Of a stretch of 64,000 nt of DNA, positions 48,651-59,539 are shown piece by piece. The DNA comes from Hymenopus coronatus (taxonomy: Eukaryota > Arthropoda > Insecta > Mantodea > Hymenopodidae), in NCBI GenBank assembly GCA_030762935.1, contig CM060895.1, forward strand, positions 78,262,001 through 78,326,000. The letters run 5' to 3'. The notes below the pieces were generated by a model. It ran no database searches. It saw nothing but the letters and a program-made list of their open reading frames with translations, and was not told the origin of the DNA. Numbering within the stretch: the first letter of the stretch is position 1; every line of letters begins with the position of its first letter. The position numbers were made by a program, and so were the translations under genes.

Positions 48651-48999
48651 ACTAACTCCATGGCACGACAGCTCACGGGGAGCCTTGGCCTACCGCCCGG
48701 CCGCTGCGTCCCCCATCTCGGTCCACTACAGACGTCATGGATGGGGTGCAGTATTGGAGGGTGAGACGTGGTCAGCGCCTCGAGCCCCTCCCGGCCGGTT
48801 AATGCGGTCCTCACGACCTGGAGCCGCTACTTCTCCATCAAGTAGCTCCTCAATTGGCCCCCCAGGGACCTCACGAGGCTGAGTGCACCCCGGTCCAGGT
48901 CTCCCAGCAGGGGAAAAATCCCCATGCCGGTACTGGGGATCGAACCCAGGTCTCCCGCTTGGTAGGCAGCTGCGCTACCACCGCGCTAAGGAGACGACC
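48651..48999 (-). mobile_element. SINE S7, GC-rich, with 14-bp target duplication
   Basis: The minus strand begins GTCTCCTTAGCGCGGTGG, with B box GGTTCGATCCCCAG. It continues through a very GC-rich body of about 270 bp and ends in a GAGTTAGTTAG tail. TTTGATGAACTCTA occurs exactly at 48637-48650 and 49000-49013, a target-site duplication. Its GC content is far above that of its surroundings and the open frames in it are not genes. The perfect duplication suggests a younger insertion than most others here. Confidence 0.92.
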
Positions 49000-49013
49000 T
49001 TTGATGAACTCTA

Positions 49014-49818
49014 TACGGTTCAAAGCATGCTACTGCGTATTCCATAACTGGCTCCATTAAGGACTTGTAGGCAATTTACCTGGACCTTGCACTCCCTCTT
49101 TTTAGATTCCTCATTAAGAAATGCTAGGTTTTTCACGCTTTCCTAGATGCATAATTCACGTGATCATCCCATCCAGCGATACTCGCAACCACTTTCCGGA
49201 GTTCTGAGATCAAATTCCGTGTACTGGTCAATCAGATAGTCGTTATCGTGGTTTCTCTCAATTTCTAGGTAAATACCTTATATTTATATACAGTGTCACG
49301 ATCCAAATGTTCATATTCCAAACAACAGAAATTGGAATGAAAATACATGAGGTGGGACAGCGACTAGACAACTAAGACCACCTGTTCTCCAAGGCCATGA
49401 ATACGTGTTCACTCAAAGAACAGCCAGCAGTGCGATGACTAAAAAGGCACGTTTTGATAGAGCTGAGTATAAACAAAACAGAAAGCAGAGGAAAAGAATA
49501 TGCAACTGAAATCAACAATCAGAAAGTTCTTCAAGTAAATGCTACAGGAATATGAATTCTCAAATAAGGTTATCTGTCCATTACACCATACAGGATGTAC
49601 TTGTGTGTGTAGCTTTAGGGTGTTAGATGGAGGAGAACATCAATATAGCTGAAAATAGCATTATATGTTTCAGTTAAATCTTCATTGCTCCAAAATTATT
49701 CGCGAGTACAGTCCCAGAATGAGGGGAGGGAGGTATAGGCTATAATATTACAGCCCATTCACCCCTTCCCTGAGACGTGCAGTTGTGGACTGTCTATCGA
49801 AGTGAAACAGTGATTCAA
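49014..49818. other. Unclassified sequence upstream of a transposase relic
   Basis: It may include the leader of the transposon whose coding relic starts at 49819, but I could not find a terminal inverted repeat. Confidence 0.35.
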
Positions 49819-50010
49819 ATGATAATAAGAAAATACGGAAACGTATAAACTTTTAAAGACGAATGGGAGCAACAATTTTCCTATACTGCTTCTGACGAAA
49901 ATATAAGGTGCCTTATTTGTTCCAGAAGTTTACTAGGGCATATAGAGCTAATATAAGACGTCATTATAATACTTGTCACAAAGGACATGTAAACATTACA
50001 GGCAAGTAAT
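49819..50010 (+). pseudogene. BED zinc-finger transposase N-terminus, relic (ZBED5 / GTF2IRD2-like hAT)
   Basis: From an ATG at 49819 the frame gives MIIRKYGNV, a stop, then TFKDEWEQQFSYTASDEN and IRCLICSRSLLGHIE. After a one-base shift it reads ANIRRHYNTCHKGHVN. The spacing CxxC ... HxxxxH with a preceding Trp/Phe block is the BED-type zinc finger that opens ZBED5 and GTF2IRD2-like proteins, derived from hAT transposases. BED fingers bind DNA. Only about 60 codons survive; the RNase H-like catalytic domain is absent, as a microsatellite and a mariner fragment follow. Confidence 0.68.
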
Positions 50011-50058
50011 TTTAATAAAATTAATTAACAAGTGTACAGTGATAATCATACCCAATCA

Positions 50059-50107
50059 GATATTATTATTATTATTATTATCATAATCATCATCATTATC
50101 ATTATTA
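50059..50107. repeat. ATT / ATC microsatellite
   Basis: About 48 bases of imperfect ATT and ATC units. They join directly to the 5' edge of the mariner fragment. Confidence 0.9.
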
Positions 50108-50466
50108 CTGGTGACTATTACACAAGCTTACTGCAGCGTTTGAGTAATGAGGTGAAAAGAAAAAGACCTTATTTGCCAAAAAAAAATCTGATTTCATCAC
50201 GAGAATGCTCCGGCCCATCGTTCAATCATTGCATGGGAAAAATATGAAAATTAAGGTTGGAATGGCTTGAACATCCACCCTATTTGCCAGTTCTAGCACC
50301 CAGTGACTACTATGTACCTCTTCTCAAACCTCCAAAAATTTCTTGAAGGACGAAAAACATCTATTTTGAGGACCTTTATAAATCGCAATACAAGGATGGT
50401 TTAATTAAATTAGAACACCGATATGACAAATGTATTAGCCTTTCTGGAGATTCTGTTGAGAAATAA
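50104..50466 (+). pseudogene. Mariner transposase C-terminal fragment
   Basis: It reads ITGDYYTSLLQRLSNEVK and KRPYLPKK. After a shift in an A-run comes FHHENAPAHRSIIAWEKY, and after another shift LEWLEHPPYLPVLAPSDYY. A C-terminal block follows (KDGLIKLEHRYDKCI to GDSVEK and a stop at 50464). This is the D2-D3 half of a mariner catalytic domain. The D2 position (50201-50203) reads Glu in place of Asp. D3 (50305-50307, in APSDYY) is retained. The conserved PD of the PYSPDLAP block reads PV. The N-terminal DNA-binding half and D1 are missing. It differs clearly from the mariner at 5041-6227, so two lineages are present. Confidence 0.85.
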
Positions 50467-50971
50467 AACAAAAAAAATTAAATTATGTTTTCATTGATCT
50501 GCTATTTCTGTAACCATTATTATTAGCATCCTTATTAGCATTAACATTATAATTAAATCTCTGTACGAGTATAATTTTATAAATTCATCAAGTTTTAAAC
50601 ATACTTTAGAACATATTGCTAAAGAAAGCTGAATATTTTCTTAGGGATGTAGACATTTGATAATAGATAAAAATGTATAATTGGTAATCGTACTGTACTA
50701 TATAATACTGTGCAATACAACTCCAGGAACTGAAGAGCTTTCCAGAATTGAATACAGTAAAACCGCATTCACGATCTCGGACACCAGATGCAAATCAATG
50801 TGCACACTTAAAAGCAATCGAATATGACAGTGAAGTACATTTGAATATTCTTGTGTCATAACTCCTTTATCACTCTTCACTGTGATCTGTGGCAGGTATT
50901 TACAGTGCACCATTGCGACTCTAAGAACAAGATCGAAAATAACGGACGTGGGAAGTAAAGCACTTGAGCTA
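50467..50971. other. Unclassified AT-rich sequence
   Basis: I could not find a mariner 3' inverted repeat or other feature here. Confidence 0.4.
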
Positions 50972-51185
50972 AAATGGAAGTGGGGAGGTCATGCCGTTAC
51001 AGGATAGATGGGCTTACACTACACCAGAGTGGGACGTCCGAACTGAGAAAAGGAAGAGAGGCCGTCCTAAATGTAGATGGGCAGATATATTGCAGATGGC
51101 AGCCGAGACAGATTGGACGAGGATCTCTAAGGGCAGAGCGAAATGGAGAAGGCTAGGGAGGGAGATAAGAAAGTGCAGCACATAA
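50972..51185 (+). pseudogene. LINE reverse transcriptase C-terminal tail, relic
   Basis: KWKWGGH in one frame (50972) is followed, after a shift, by DRWAYTTPEWDVRTEKRK, RGRPKCRWADILQMA and WTRISKGRAKWRRLGRE. The order WGGH ... RW ... W.PR ... KR.RGRP..RWAD ... W...A..R..WR is typical of the very end of insect RTE-like ORF2 proteins. The polymerase domain is absent. It is a different lineage from the tail at 2373-2553. Confidence 0.78.
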
Positions 51186-52287
51186 TAGTAAAGTGATAGT
51201 GAGATAAAAACTGATGTCGCAGACAAAACTAATTATAAGAGAAGATTATAATACAGTCATAAGATTAGTATTATAGCAGTACATATTACCAGGCTAAAAG
51301 TGAACAGGTTGAAGAAGTGATTAGGAAAGTTAAAATATTGGAAAAACATCCAATGGATTGGCTTCCCATATTTGAGTACAAATTCCGAGCTATCACTACA
51401 CAAGTAGGAAGCCTTGCCCTGAAGGGATGTTGTGGGCTCTATTTATATAGAATTATTTATTACTCTACAACTCTGCCCCCTACCGCCAACTGCCCCCAAT
51501 ACAAGCTGATGTACAGTATTTCTGGTGATGTAAACTTTGGAAACGCCTGACTTAGGAATTTGGTTTTCTTGAACTGGGCAGCCATGACTGTAAGTTAAGA
51601 CTCAGAGTGTTAACAGCTATATTATTGGAGATTCTCCATCGTGGCTTACTTTGAAGGATGATTAGCAGTATTATCGCTGAGCAGATGAGCGTCGATGGCC
51701 AATTGGCAGGCCAACAGCACAATCCACAACAGACAAGAAAGAGCAAACGGTTCTGAGCGCTTGCTTATATAGGTCTAATTCCCTATGGGGTATCTCTATT
51801 GTGATGTTAGCGTTTACCACATATGATATGTCACCACCCTGGATTTGCATGGGTTTCCAGGACTTTTTTATAGGACACGAAGCACTAAAATTGCATCATG
51901 CAACAGTAGCCTACACATTTCTATCCAGGAATTGGGGTCACAGTAAAGTCCAATGGGACTATCTAGGAAGTGATAAATACTTAAATCCTGACTCGTATAC
52001 AGCTTAACAAAGCTTCAGCAAGTTAATCAAACATACTTCCAGATAACTTCTTTAGAAGATTGTAACAGGTTAATTAAATATTAAAAATAAATATTTAATA
52101 GTGAAATCAATAATGAACTCTTCAATGACATGCTTGATAATACACTGAATCAAATTAACCAACAAATCATCAGCCGAATAAAGAAAGAAGTTAATGGCTT
52201 AGGAAAGAAATTAGGAATTAAAGTGTTCTCCTAGCTTCCAAAGAAAATGTTCATGCAATTAAAGAAAGTAATCAATTTTCAAGAAAA
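51186..52287. other. Unclassified sequence
   Basis: Moderately GC-richer around 51400-51750. No frame shows a known domain. Part may be 3' flank of the LINE tail. Confidence 0.4.
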
Positions 52288-53160
52288 AAAATCTGACGTG
52301 TACCATTCACATGACTTTCTCTATATCCGTGCAACAAATTATTCTTAAAAAGCTTATATTTCTATTTACTTTATGCTAATCAGAAAACATTAGCAGAAAT
52401 AGTCTTATTTCTTGCTTTATTGTAAGTAGAAGCGAAATAAGGGAGTACCATAGGTTAAAGTGAAAGCCAAAAGCTGGTTGCTATATGACTGATGTTCCTT
52501 CGTTTGTATGGACAGGAGTTGACAAATTCCTGTATGAGAAAAGTATGTCTTTCAAAGCTGAAACCAAGAAAAAGGAATATCTCAAAAACGATCAACTCCA
52601 CGAAAAAAATGTATGTAACATAAATTGTGTGTTTTAACGTGCTCTACATTTTTTGTGGGTTAAGTTTTTGTCCATCTCTTACGGTTTTGTAGTTATGAAA
52701 AATTCATCCAGAATAAAGTAGCCTTCAGAGGCTATTCCCAGAAAATTCAATATATACATTTCATTTGTCCGATAAATATCTGTAATATACGAAATTTTAA
52801 TCAAAATTGTTAGAGCCATTTTTGAGAAAATCAAAAATTTCGAAAAAAATTCCATGTAAAGGGTAGTTGGGTGTGGGGGGATTTTTCTCAAAATCTTCGT
52901 GTCGCATCCCTGGAAGATACTAAACTTAAATACCAAGCTTGGTATTTTACCGACTTTTCGTTTTTAAGTTATCGTGTTCACAGACACACGGACACACGGA
53001 CACACACACACACACACGGACCTTTTTGTGAAAATGCTTTTTTTGGTTACAGGGGACCCTAAAACATATATTTCCGGTGAAATCTCGGTATCGAGTTTTT
53101 TGGTGGAGTGCAATACATTCTCTACACACTATGTACATAGTGACTATAGAGAAAGTAAAA
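52288..53160 (+). mobile_element. HR repeat copy, full length and well preserved
   Basis: It is set in A-runs (AAAAAAA before TCTGACGTGTACCATTC, and GAGAAAGTAAAAAG at the end). The hairpin is slightly imperfect and the CA tract is at 52982-53018. The minus frames 52679-52936 and plus 52974-53261 over it are artefacts. Confidence 0.9.
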
Positions 53161-54234
53161 AGAAGACTTTATCATTAAAACTGTCGATTATTTGCAATCA
53201 GCTTACAGATGGCTTAAATGTTATTCCTTTGTTCTCTCAAAATATTATAATTTATGTGTAATGCAATTTTTCAAACAATAGTTATTTAAGTTTTATGTAT
53301 ATTATACATTATTTTTACTAATTAAACACGAAAGTAATAGCCTTAAAAGACAAATATTCAATTATATTTATTACATTATTTATATTATTTCTACATTAAA
53401 AAATAACTAATATTTCCAGTCAAGGTGCAGTAACAGTTAAGGTAAATAATGGATTACAATAAATGGTATTCATTACGGGTTATTGTTGATGTATGGTTTG
53501 AAGTTAAATGTTTTTGTAATGATATAAAGCGTTAACATTATTTAAATAAATAAAAGAGTATCAAGAATTTTCTCTACACATTAATTTTTTTACAGATAAT
53601 TTAAAGCAAACGAATAATACGTTTTTTAGGTTATACGCCTCATCCCGAAATTTCTGAAAATTTCCTCACATCTCAACTTGATGTAATTAACAATTACTGT
53701 GTTAAACATTGTAAGTTACGAACTTATTTATTCATTTTAAAGTTTAAAAATTCATAGCGCTTTTTATTTTCTAATTGCCAGTTGCTTATAAAACCTTACA
53801 GAAGTATTTACAATATGTTTTAGAACCTTGTACGATGTTCAAATTGTCAATTGATGATTGTTAAAAGTGCAAGAGATATGTGTGAAAAGCAGAAGTCATT
53901 TTCCTGAAACATCTGCTTCAAAGCTATTACCATAATTGAATTTCCAAGAACGCAATGTGTTAATAATTTGAAATGTCAGAAGTAGGGACTGAAATATAGA
54001 TACCTCTGTCTGTACTAATAAAACTTCCAAGCGCAGTATTTGTACCTTTTGGGTGTCCATGAAAACCTCTAAGATGGCAATTCTTAACCTATCATCTCTT
54101 AAATTTTGGCCTGCAGTGGATATGCAAACTGCTCCGCTTTGGGTGCTTTACTTTCATTGGCGTAAAGTTTTTAACGTGATGAAAGAAAGTGAAATGGTGT
54201 TTTATTTATGTATGCTCTTTAACTGCTCTGGTTC
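53161..54234. other. Unclassified AT-rich sequence
   Basis: About 1.1 kb with no recognisable repeat or coding signal. Confidence 0.4.
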
Positions 54235-54412
54235 TCAGCGTCCCATTCTATACTGGGCGTGAAAGATCGCATAATTTTGCTCAGAGGCCTCTCTATTAGT
54301 CTTGAATTTCTTTTACGTGCCGTAAATCTACGACACGGGACCCACGGCTTTACCTCCCTTTCGAAGGAAGCCATGCTAACCATTACATCACGAAGAGCGG
54401 CTATGGTGAAAC
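54235..54412 (-). mobile_element. SINE S5, minus strand, degraded head
   Basis: The body matches 61560-61700 in reverse: CCATTCTATACTGGG, CAGAGGCCTCTCTATTAG, TTCTTTTACGTGCCGT, ACCTCCCTTTCGAAGGAAG. At the head side the sequence reads CACGAAGAGCGGCTATGG, so most of the tRNA-like part is lost or altered. Confidence 0.75.
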
Positions 54413-55411
54413 AGCAAAAAAAAAAAAAAATAATGAAATAATAATCTAATTGGACAGAATCGTTTTCTTTTTAATTCAACATATGTAGGTAAATATTTAT
54501 ATCACTTTTCTTTTCTTTTTACCACTTTTTTCTGTACTTTCTCATTAGGTGTTTCTGATCATCGTCTTCTAGGTCTTCAACATGTGTTCTTCTTTAGGCC
54601 TGTTGTGCAATAGTTTCTTGAGATCCTCTAACATGCAAAATATAAAGGCCAGAAGCGTAATAAAACAATGACTATAATCATGAACTTTTACAAAGTTACA
54701 TAATGATTGCTGCATAATATCAATAAAAAATCGTAAGGAAAAAGGTAGACGTGAAGATCTAATTGGATCAAATCCACATTCAAAACGAGAAGTTTTTTCG
54801 CGATCTTCAAATAAACTATCACATTGCATTATTCGTTTTGGGGAAAGCATATATATATATATATATATAATCATGAATTGGATGAAATGATTAGTGGTTA
54901 ATATGTTGGAAATTAACATTAATAGAGCAATTTTTGATCTGATATTATATTTTAAACTGATATTATATTTTACTCTTTGTAGTTTGAATATAGTTTCTTT
55001 TTATTTTTTTAAGGGAGTTTAATTCCTACCTTATTTTTAATTTAATTTTTAATTATTGAAATTAGCATATACCTATATAGCAGTAAGGTTTCAAATTATG
55101 GTTTGTATGGCTATTATAAATATACATTCTGTGTATCTCCATTGTTGTATTAAAAATGCACCAGGTGATGCATTTTTTAAAAATAACCACATAAATTTGC
55201 AGCAGTCTGAGTTTACCAAAAGGATCTATTATATCAGATATAGCAAACCTACTAACTTAGTTTTTATGCCCCCACTGTATGGAAGACTTACACTCCCCCC
55301 CCCCCCTAGGACTTTCACAGGTACAGAAGCCTGCCGAGAAGCCAATAACATTTACCCCCTTAGCTCTAAAAAACGCATAACGAAGGGTCTGGAATATTCA
55401 CTTAAAAACGT
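54413..55411. other. Unclassified AT-rich sequence
   Basis: It holds an A-run (54415-54430), a TA run (54848-54868) and a C-run (55294-55305). The 116-codon minus frame (54569-54919) and 129-codon plus frame (55056-55445) have no family resemblance that I can see. Confidence 0.4.
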
Positions 55412-56214
55412 GTTCCATTCACATGACTTTCTCTGCTCGCTGTAACAAATTGTTATTGAACAGCTTATTTTCTATCTACTTTATGATATTCGAGATAAAC
55501 GTTTGTGGAAGTGTTCCCAATTACTTGCTTCCTTAAATAGAAGGAAAATATAGGATTACACTACGATAACATGATAGTCAAATATTTTAAAAGCCCGTTG
55601 GCATGTGTTTTAAATCCGTTTCTATGCAGCGTCAGGAGTATTTTAAATCCGAAAAATAACAGGGAATATCTCAGAAAAAACGTATATGAACATAAATTGT
55701 GTGTTTTAACGAGATCTACATTTTCGTGTACTAAGCTTTTGTCCATTAATACGCTTTACCAGTTACGCAAAATTCAGCAAAATTTGCCTAGAATAAAGAT
55801 ATTTTTGAGGCTATTCCCAGAAAATTCAAGATATGCATTTAATTTGATATGTAAATATCTTTAATATACAGTATTTTAATCAAAATCGTTAGAACCATTT
55901 TTGAGGAAACTAAAACTTTCGTATTTTTTCCATGTAAAGGGTATTTTGGACGATTTTATTTTCAAAATCTTCTTGTCATATCCCTGCTAGATACTAAACT
56001 TAAATACCGAGTTTGGTATTTTACTAGCTTGTCGTCTTTAAGTTTTCATGTTCACAGACATACGCACACACAGAACCTTTTTCTAAAAGCTATTTTTATA
56101 CAGAAACCCTAAAACGTGTATTTCCGGTGAAATCTTGGTATCGAAATTTTGGGTGGAATGCAATACCTAACCTTCTGTATATACTATGTACATATTGTGT
56201 GTAGAGAAGGTAAA
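55412..56214 (+). mobile_element. HR repeat copy, near full length
   Basis: It opens GTGTTCCATTCACATGAC at 55412 and closes with CTATGTACATATTGTGTG and GTAGAGAAGGTAAAA. The CA tract is short (56058-56072). Confidence 0.83.
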
Positions 56215-56367
56215 AATTAGTGCAAATCCACCTCGGACATACTCAGCATTAAACACCTGAAATTAATTCAGATTCTGCTTCAGCAAAATCGAAAGGACTC
56301 CGATTAATTTCAGCAAGACCTGAAACAAATCAAACATTGCATAAAAATCAAATTAAAGTTAACCCAG

Positions 56368-56500
56368 ATTATTCCGTTATTTGCCTTCTACTTGTAAGGT
56401 AGAAAATAATTTAGACCATTTTTGGTAATGTTTATCTCGATTATAAAAGAAAAGTAGATAAAAGAATGAGCTTTTTAACAAGAATCTGTTATAATGAAAA
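56368..56500 (-). mobile_element. HR end fragment
   Basis: Only the part near the non-hairpin end is present (TTATTTGCCTTCTACTTG to ACAAGAATCTGTTATAA). Confidence 0.6.
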
Positions 56501-56539
56501 GTGAACAACTCGAAGGTATGGAATCACGAAAAGAGTATA

Positions 56540-56748
56540 ACCTGACCGCGGCTACTAGGCAGGATGAACAGATGGCGGTTTGTCAGTGCCTTCCGCAGAA
56601 TGGAGTGAAGGGACAACACCCAGACCTGGGAAACAGCGAGGGAAAATCCTGAAAAAATTCCCATTCTTCAATATGGAATGGAACTCGGATTTCAAATGCC
56701 AGATACAGGCACATTATTATTGCGCTACGGGATGGTCAAATATTTTAT
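56540..56748 (-). mobile_element. Probable SINE S9
   Basis: The minus strand reads CATCCCGTAGCGCAATAA and TTTGAAATCCGAGTTCC, which can serve as A and B boxes. It is followed by a GC-richer body. I see only one copy, so the family is uncertain. Confidence 0.5.
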
Positions 56749-57119
56749 AGTAGGTCCCAATTATTGTAAAAAAAAAACTTCATTGTTATTCTAAAACCTT
56801 TCTTTTTAAAGTTATTCATTAACATCTCAACACTGAATCCTAACCTTAAAAGTATTATGTAATCTATTTAATGTTCCATTGAGAAGCAGTATAAAAGTTC
56901 TGAAATAAATTAAATTAAATTTTACAAGATTAGGTATATCGTGTGGAGAATTTTGAATTGTGAAAAAATATTTTAAATATGTTGGTAAGAATTCAATGTT
57001 AAAAAGTTGTGCGTTCTGTTAACAAGCATGTACTCTGTATTTATAGCTTCAATTAAAATGTAGAATACCGGAATGGAGAAGGACATCTCGCTCACTTTGC
57101 TACCATGATAGATCGATTG
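56749..57119. other. Unclassified AT-rich sequence
   Basis: I see no repeat or gene signal. Confidence 0.4.
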
Positions 57120-57530
57120 TAGCTATTGCACCTCCGGAGAGGTGGTGAGGTTGGTGGAGAAGGGCCCAGGCTCGTATGCAGAGAGGCTCCCAGAGACATG
57201 CAGAACTCATAACTTTTACAATTTGAATACCCGCACAATTTTAGAAAGTAATCTAACAGGGCGGCAACTGCGCCATCCGCCCGACGCTGCCAACACTGTT
57301 GAACCTGAAGTTCGAGTACATCCGAAACATGAAAGTTAAAAACGAGAGTAAATGAGGGAAAGGAGAATAGTGGTAGAATACATCATTACGACATTCGGTT
57401 TGTGATCAGGGGAAAACCACGAAAACCCCGTGGCCAGACGGGGTGATTCTTCGGAATTGAACTGCAGATCTGTTGAATATAATCTCCATGCGTTACCGCG
57501 GACCCATCTCATTTGGCTAGCGTCGGTTGA
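57120..57530 (-). mobile_element. SINE S6, uninterrupted copy
   Basis: The minus strand head reads GATGGGTCCGCGGTAACG with B box GCAGTTCAATTCCGAAG, then CCCCGTCTGGCCACGGGG, a small hairpin, and TCGTGGTTTTCCCCTG. The rest of the body runs left to about 57120. It is the empty-site counterpart of the MITE-bearing copy at 44150-45370. Confidence 0.75.
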
Positions 57531-57790
57531 TGGTTTAAATACGCCAAGTGGTAAGTAATGTTTGGAATTCATATTGTTTTATTACGAAAACATTAATGAT
57601 TAAATTTTTCACAATTTTGGTCAAATTCCATTGATGGATTGCGTTAACTAGACACAGTAAGGGAGGGATGGATTGGATCAGTAAGGGAGGGATGGGTTGA
57701 GTAAAAATAAACAAAGGCCCTTTCTCCCTAATATTTATACAAAATTAGAGGTTGTGCATCCTAGAACTAATAAGAGAAGATTAGAAGCAC

Positions 57791-57826
<36 letters not shown>

Positions 57827-58579
57827 CTTTTACTTGGCTTGCGGAGTATAGTAAGCGGAAGCTATGTGTAAGCATAACAGTATTTGTAAACGCGTTAGAA
57901 TAGAAGCAATCCGGGCGTTGCTTGGCCTTAATTATTCCGAACACATGGGAAACGTAGCACGCTTCCCGTTCGGGCGATACACAGATTGAGACCAGGACAT
58001 GGATATCTTTGAATATGCTTACCAACGCTCAACTCATTTATGAGGATTATGGAGCCCACGCCTAGAATATAGACTACTCCGTATAACCGTTGTGTCAGAG
58101 AAGTTATCTGCCAGCACGGCGCTGTCTAAGCCGTGATCGACATGATAATACGTCTTTCATGACACAATTGTTTAAGGGAAGATTTAAGAAAATATTCCAG
58201 TAATGTTAAAATCAGCTAAATTCAAAATTCACTATCTCAGAAAGTCTTATAAGATGTGGAGCATTGCGTTATGAGTTCACTGATCTATTTAATTTATACC
58301 TCTTATGATTAATTATAATTACTTATTGAAATAAGCAAGCATATCCACAATAACTTAGAGTTTGTTTTGTCACTCTAAAATTATATATAGTTTGTTCAAT
58401 AGCTTTCTAAGAAATGAGACATTTGTATCAACAAATTACATGCATTAAAATTTGTTCAAAGAAAAAAGTAATAAAGCAAACTTACACATATTTCAAAGAA
58501 ATAAACCAAATAAATTGAGAACACAAAACCTGCCATGATTATCAATAGTAGCATTTTCAGGATGACTCATTCGCAAACT
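57531..58579. other. Unclassified sequence with long T-run
   Basis: A 31-base T-run is at 57792-57822. Nearby (57645-57700) GTAAGGGAGGGATGG occurs twice in tandem. Nothing else is recognised. Confidence 0.4.
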
Positions 58580-58782
58580 GTCGTTTAAGGGAGAATTTTC
58601 GTTACGTTTTATTTTGTCAAAAGAGCCTATATTACTTTCATTAAAATACAGTTTAGTGAGATATTTTCATGAGGAATAAAATAATTATCTTGAATTTTTT
58701 TTTGAAATACAATCTTCAATTTGTATCAACCTTCAATCTTCATTCTATGTAAGTTTTGTATAACTGGTAGAAGGAGTGGGAA
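58580..58782 (-). mobile_element. HR internal fragment
   Basis: It retains the ordered landmarks of the family middle (ATTAAAATACAGTTTAG, CTTGAATTTTTTTTTG, TAAGTTTTGTATAACTGG). It ends where the NUMT starts. Confidence 0.6.
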
Positions 58783-58785
58783 AGG

Positions 58786-58969
58786 GATGTTACATTAAAT
58801 CGTTTTATTTTTTTTGGTTTTGATATTTGTATTGTCAATAATTTTTTTAATTATTAGTCCTAATTTAATTAGAATTTTATTAGGATGAGATGGTTTAGGT
58901 TTAGTTTCTTATTGTTTAGTTATTTATTATCAGAATGTAAAGTCTTATAATGCTGGTATATTAACTGCG
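58786..58969 (+). pseudogene. nad5: Nuclear mitochondrial fragment (NUMT) of ND5
   Basis: Read in the invertebrate mitochondrial code (TGA Trp, ATA Met), 58817-58969 is open for 51 codons. It contains [31 protein letters not shown] and [16 protein letters not shown], the signature core of NADH dehydrogenase subunit 5, an inner-membrane subunit of complex I. 58786-58816 adds DVTLNRFI in a frame one base off, across a T-run. In the nuclear code the Trp codon (58886-58888) is a stop. It is embedded between an HR fragment and SINE sequence, so it is a nuclear insertion, not mitochondrial DNA. The frame is otherwise intact, which suggests a fairly recent transfer. Confidence 0.9.
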
Positions 58970-59235
58970 ACCAGCATTTGGGAGGTCCTCACCTTCGGTG
59001 AGGATCAGAATCGTTTTTCTCGGTTGTTAGGGGATTGTTGGGCTGTGTAATTTGATGCGCGAATTTTCCAATCACACCATTTCATTTCTGTCTTCTTCTT
59101 TTGCTTCCCCTTCACCACCGTATCAAACATTGGGCTAATCACCCATCCTGGGTATGCAAGATCTAGAGTTATATTTCTCTTTGCCTTGCTACTGACCCAA
59201 GGAATTGGATTGTAAGTCCTTGAGGGTTTTGGTAC
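58970..59235 (+). mobile_element. Probable S1b-related SINE body
   Basis: The last part (GGAATTGGATTGTAAGTCC, then TTGAGGGTTTTGG) matches the distal end of S1b at 13317-13360 read in reverse. The rest resembles a SINE body (CTCACCTTCGGTGAGG forms a small hairpin), but no clear Pol III boxes are present. Confidence 0.5.
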
Positions 59236-59487
59236 TACAAAGTGGAGGGTAATCTGAAAAAAGAAGCAAACATTAAAATAAAGACAAAGATCACTAATTT
59301 AAAAATATAGAGCTTTCTTAAAGGATAATATTTGTCACAAATGCACTTTTTAACGTATTTAAGCATTCTATAATCCATTTTACTTTTTGCAGTTTTCAAA
59401 TACTCATAAACTTTCCAAGTGCTAAATTGACATTTGCTTTTTTTCCTTTCTTTATTCACGCAAATATCATAGAATTTCATAATCATG
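59236..59487. other. Unclassified AT-rich spacer
   Basis: I see no repeat or gene signal. Confidence 0.4.
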
Positions 59488-59535
59488 ACAATGCGAGAAT
59501 GTAGAGAAATACATGTGAATGAAACACATCTGAAT
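59488..59535 (-). mobile_element. HR terminus fragment
   Basis: Only the last about 45 bases of the family remain (GTAGAGAAATACATGTGA, ATGAAACACATCTGA), followed by a T-run of about 20. Confidence 0.6.
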
Positions 59536-59539
59536 TTTT

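Noticed and set aside
48685..48882. GC-rich open frames suggesting a gene or CpG-island promoter
   Set aside because: The whole block is a SINE bounded by a 14-bp target duplication.
54569..55445. 116-codon minus and 129-codon plus open frames
   Set aside because: No domain, low-complexity ends, and the second runs into an HR copy.
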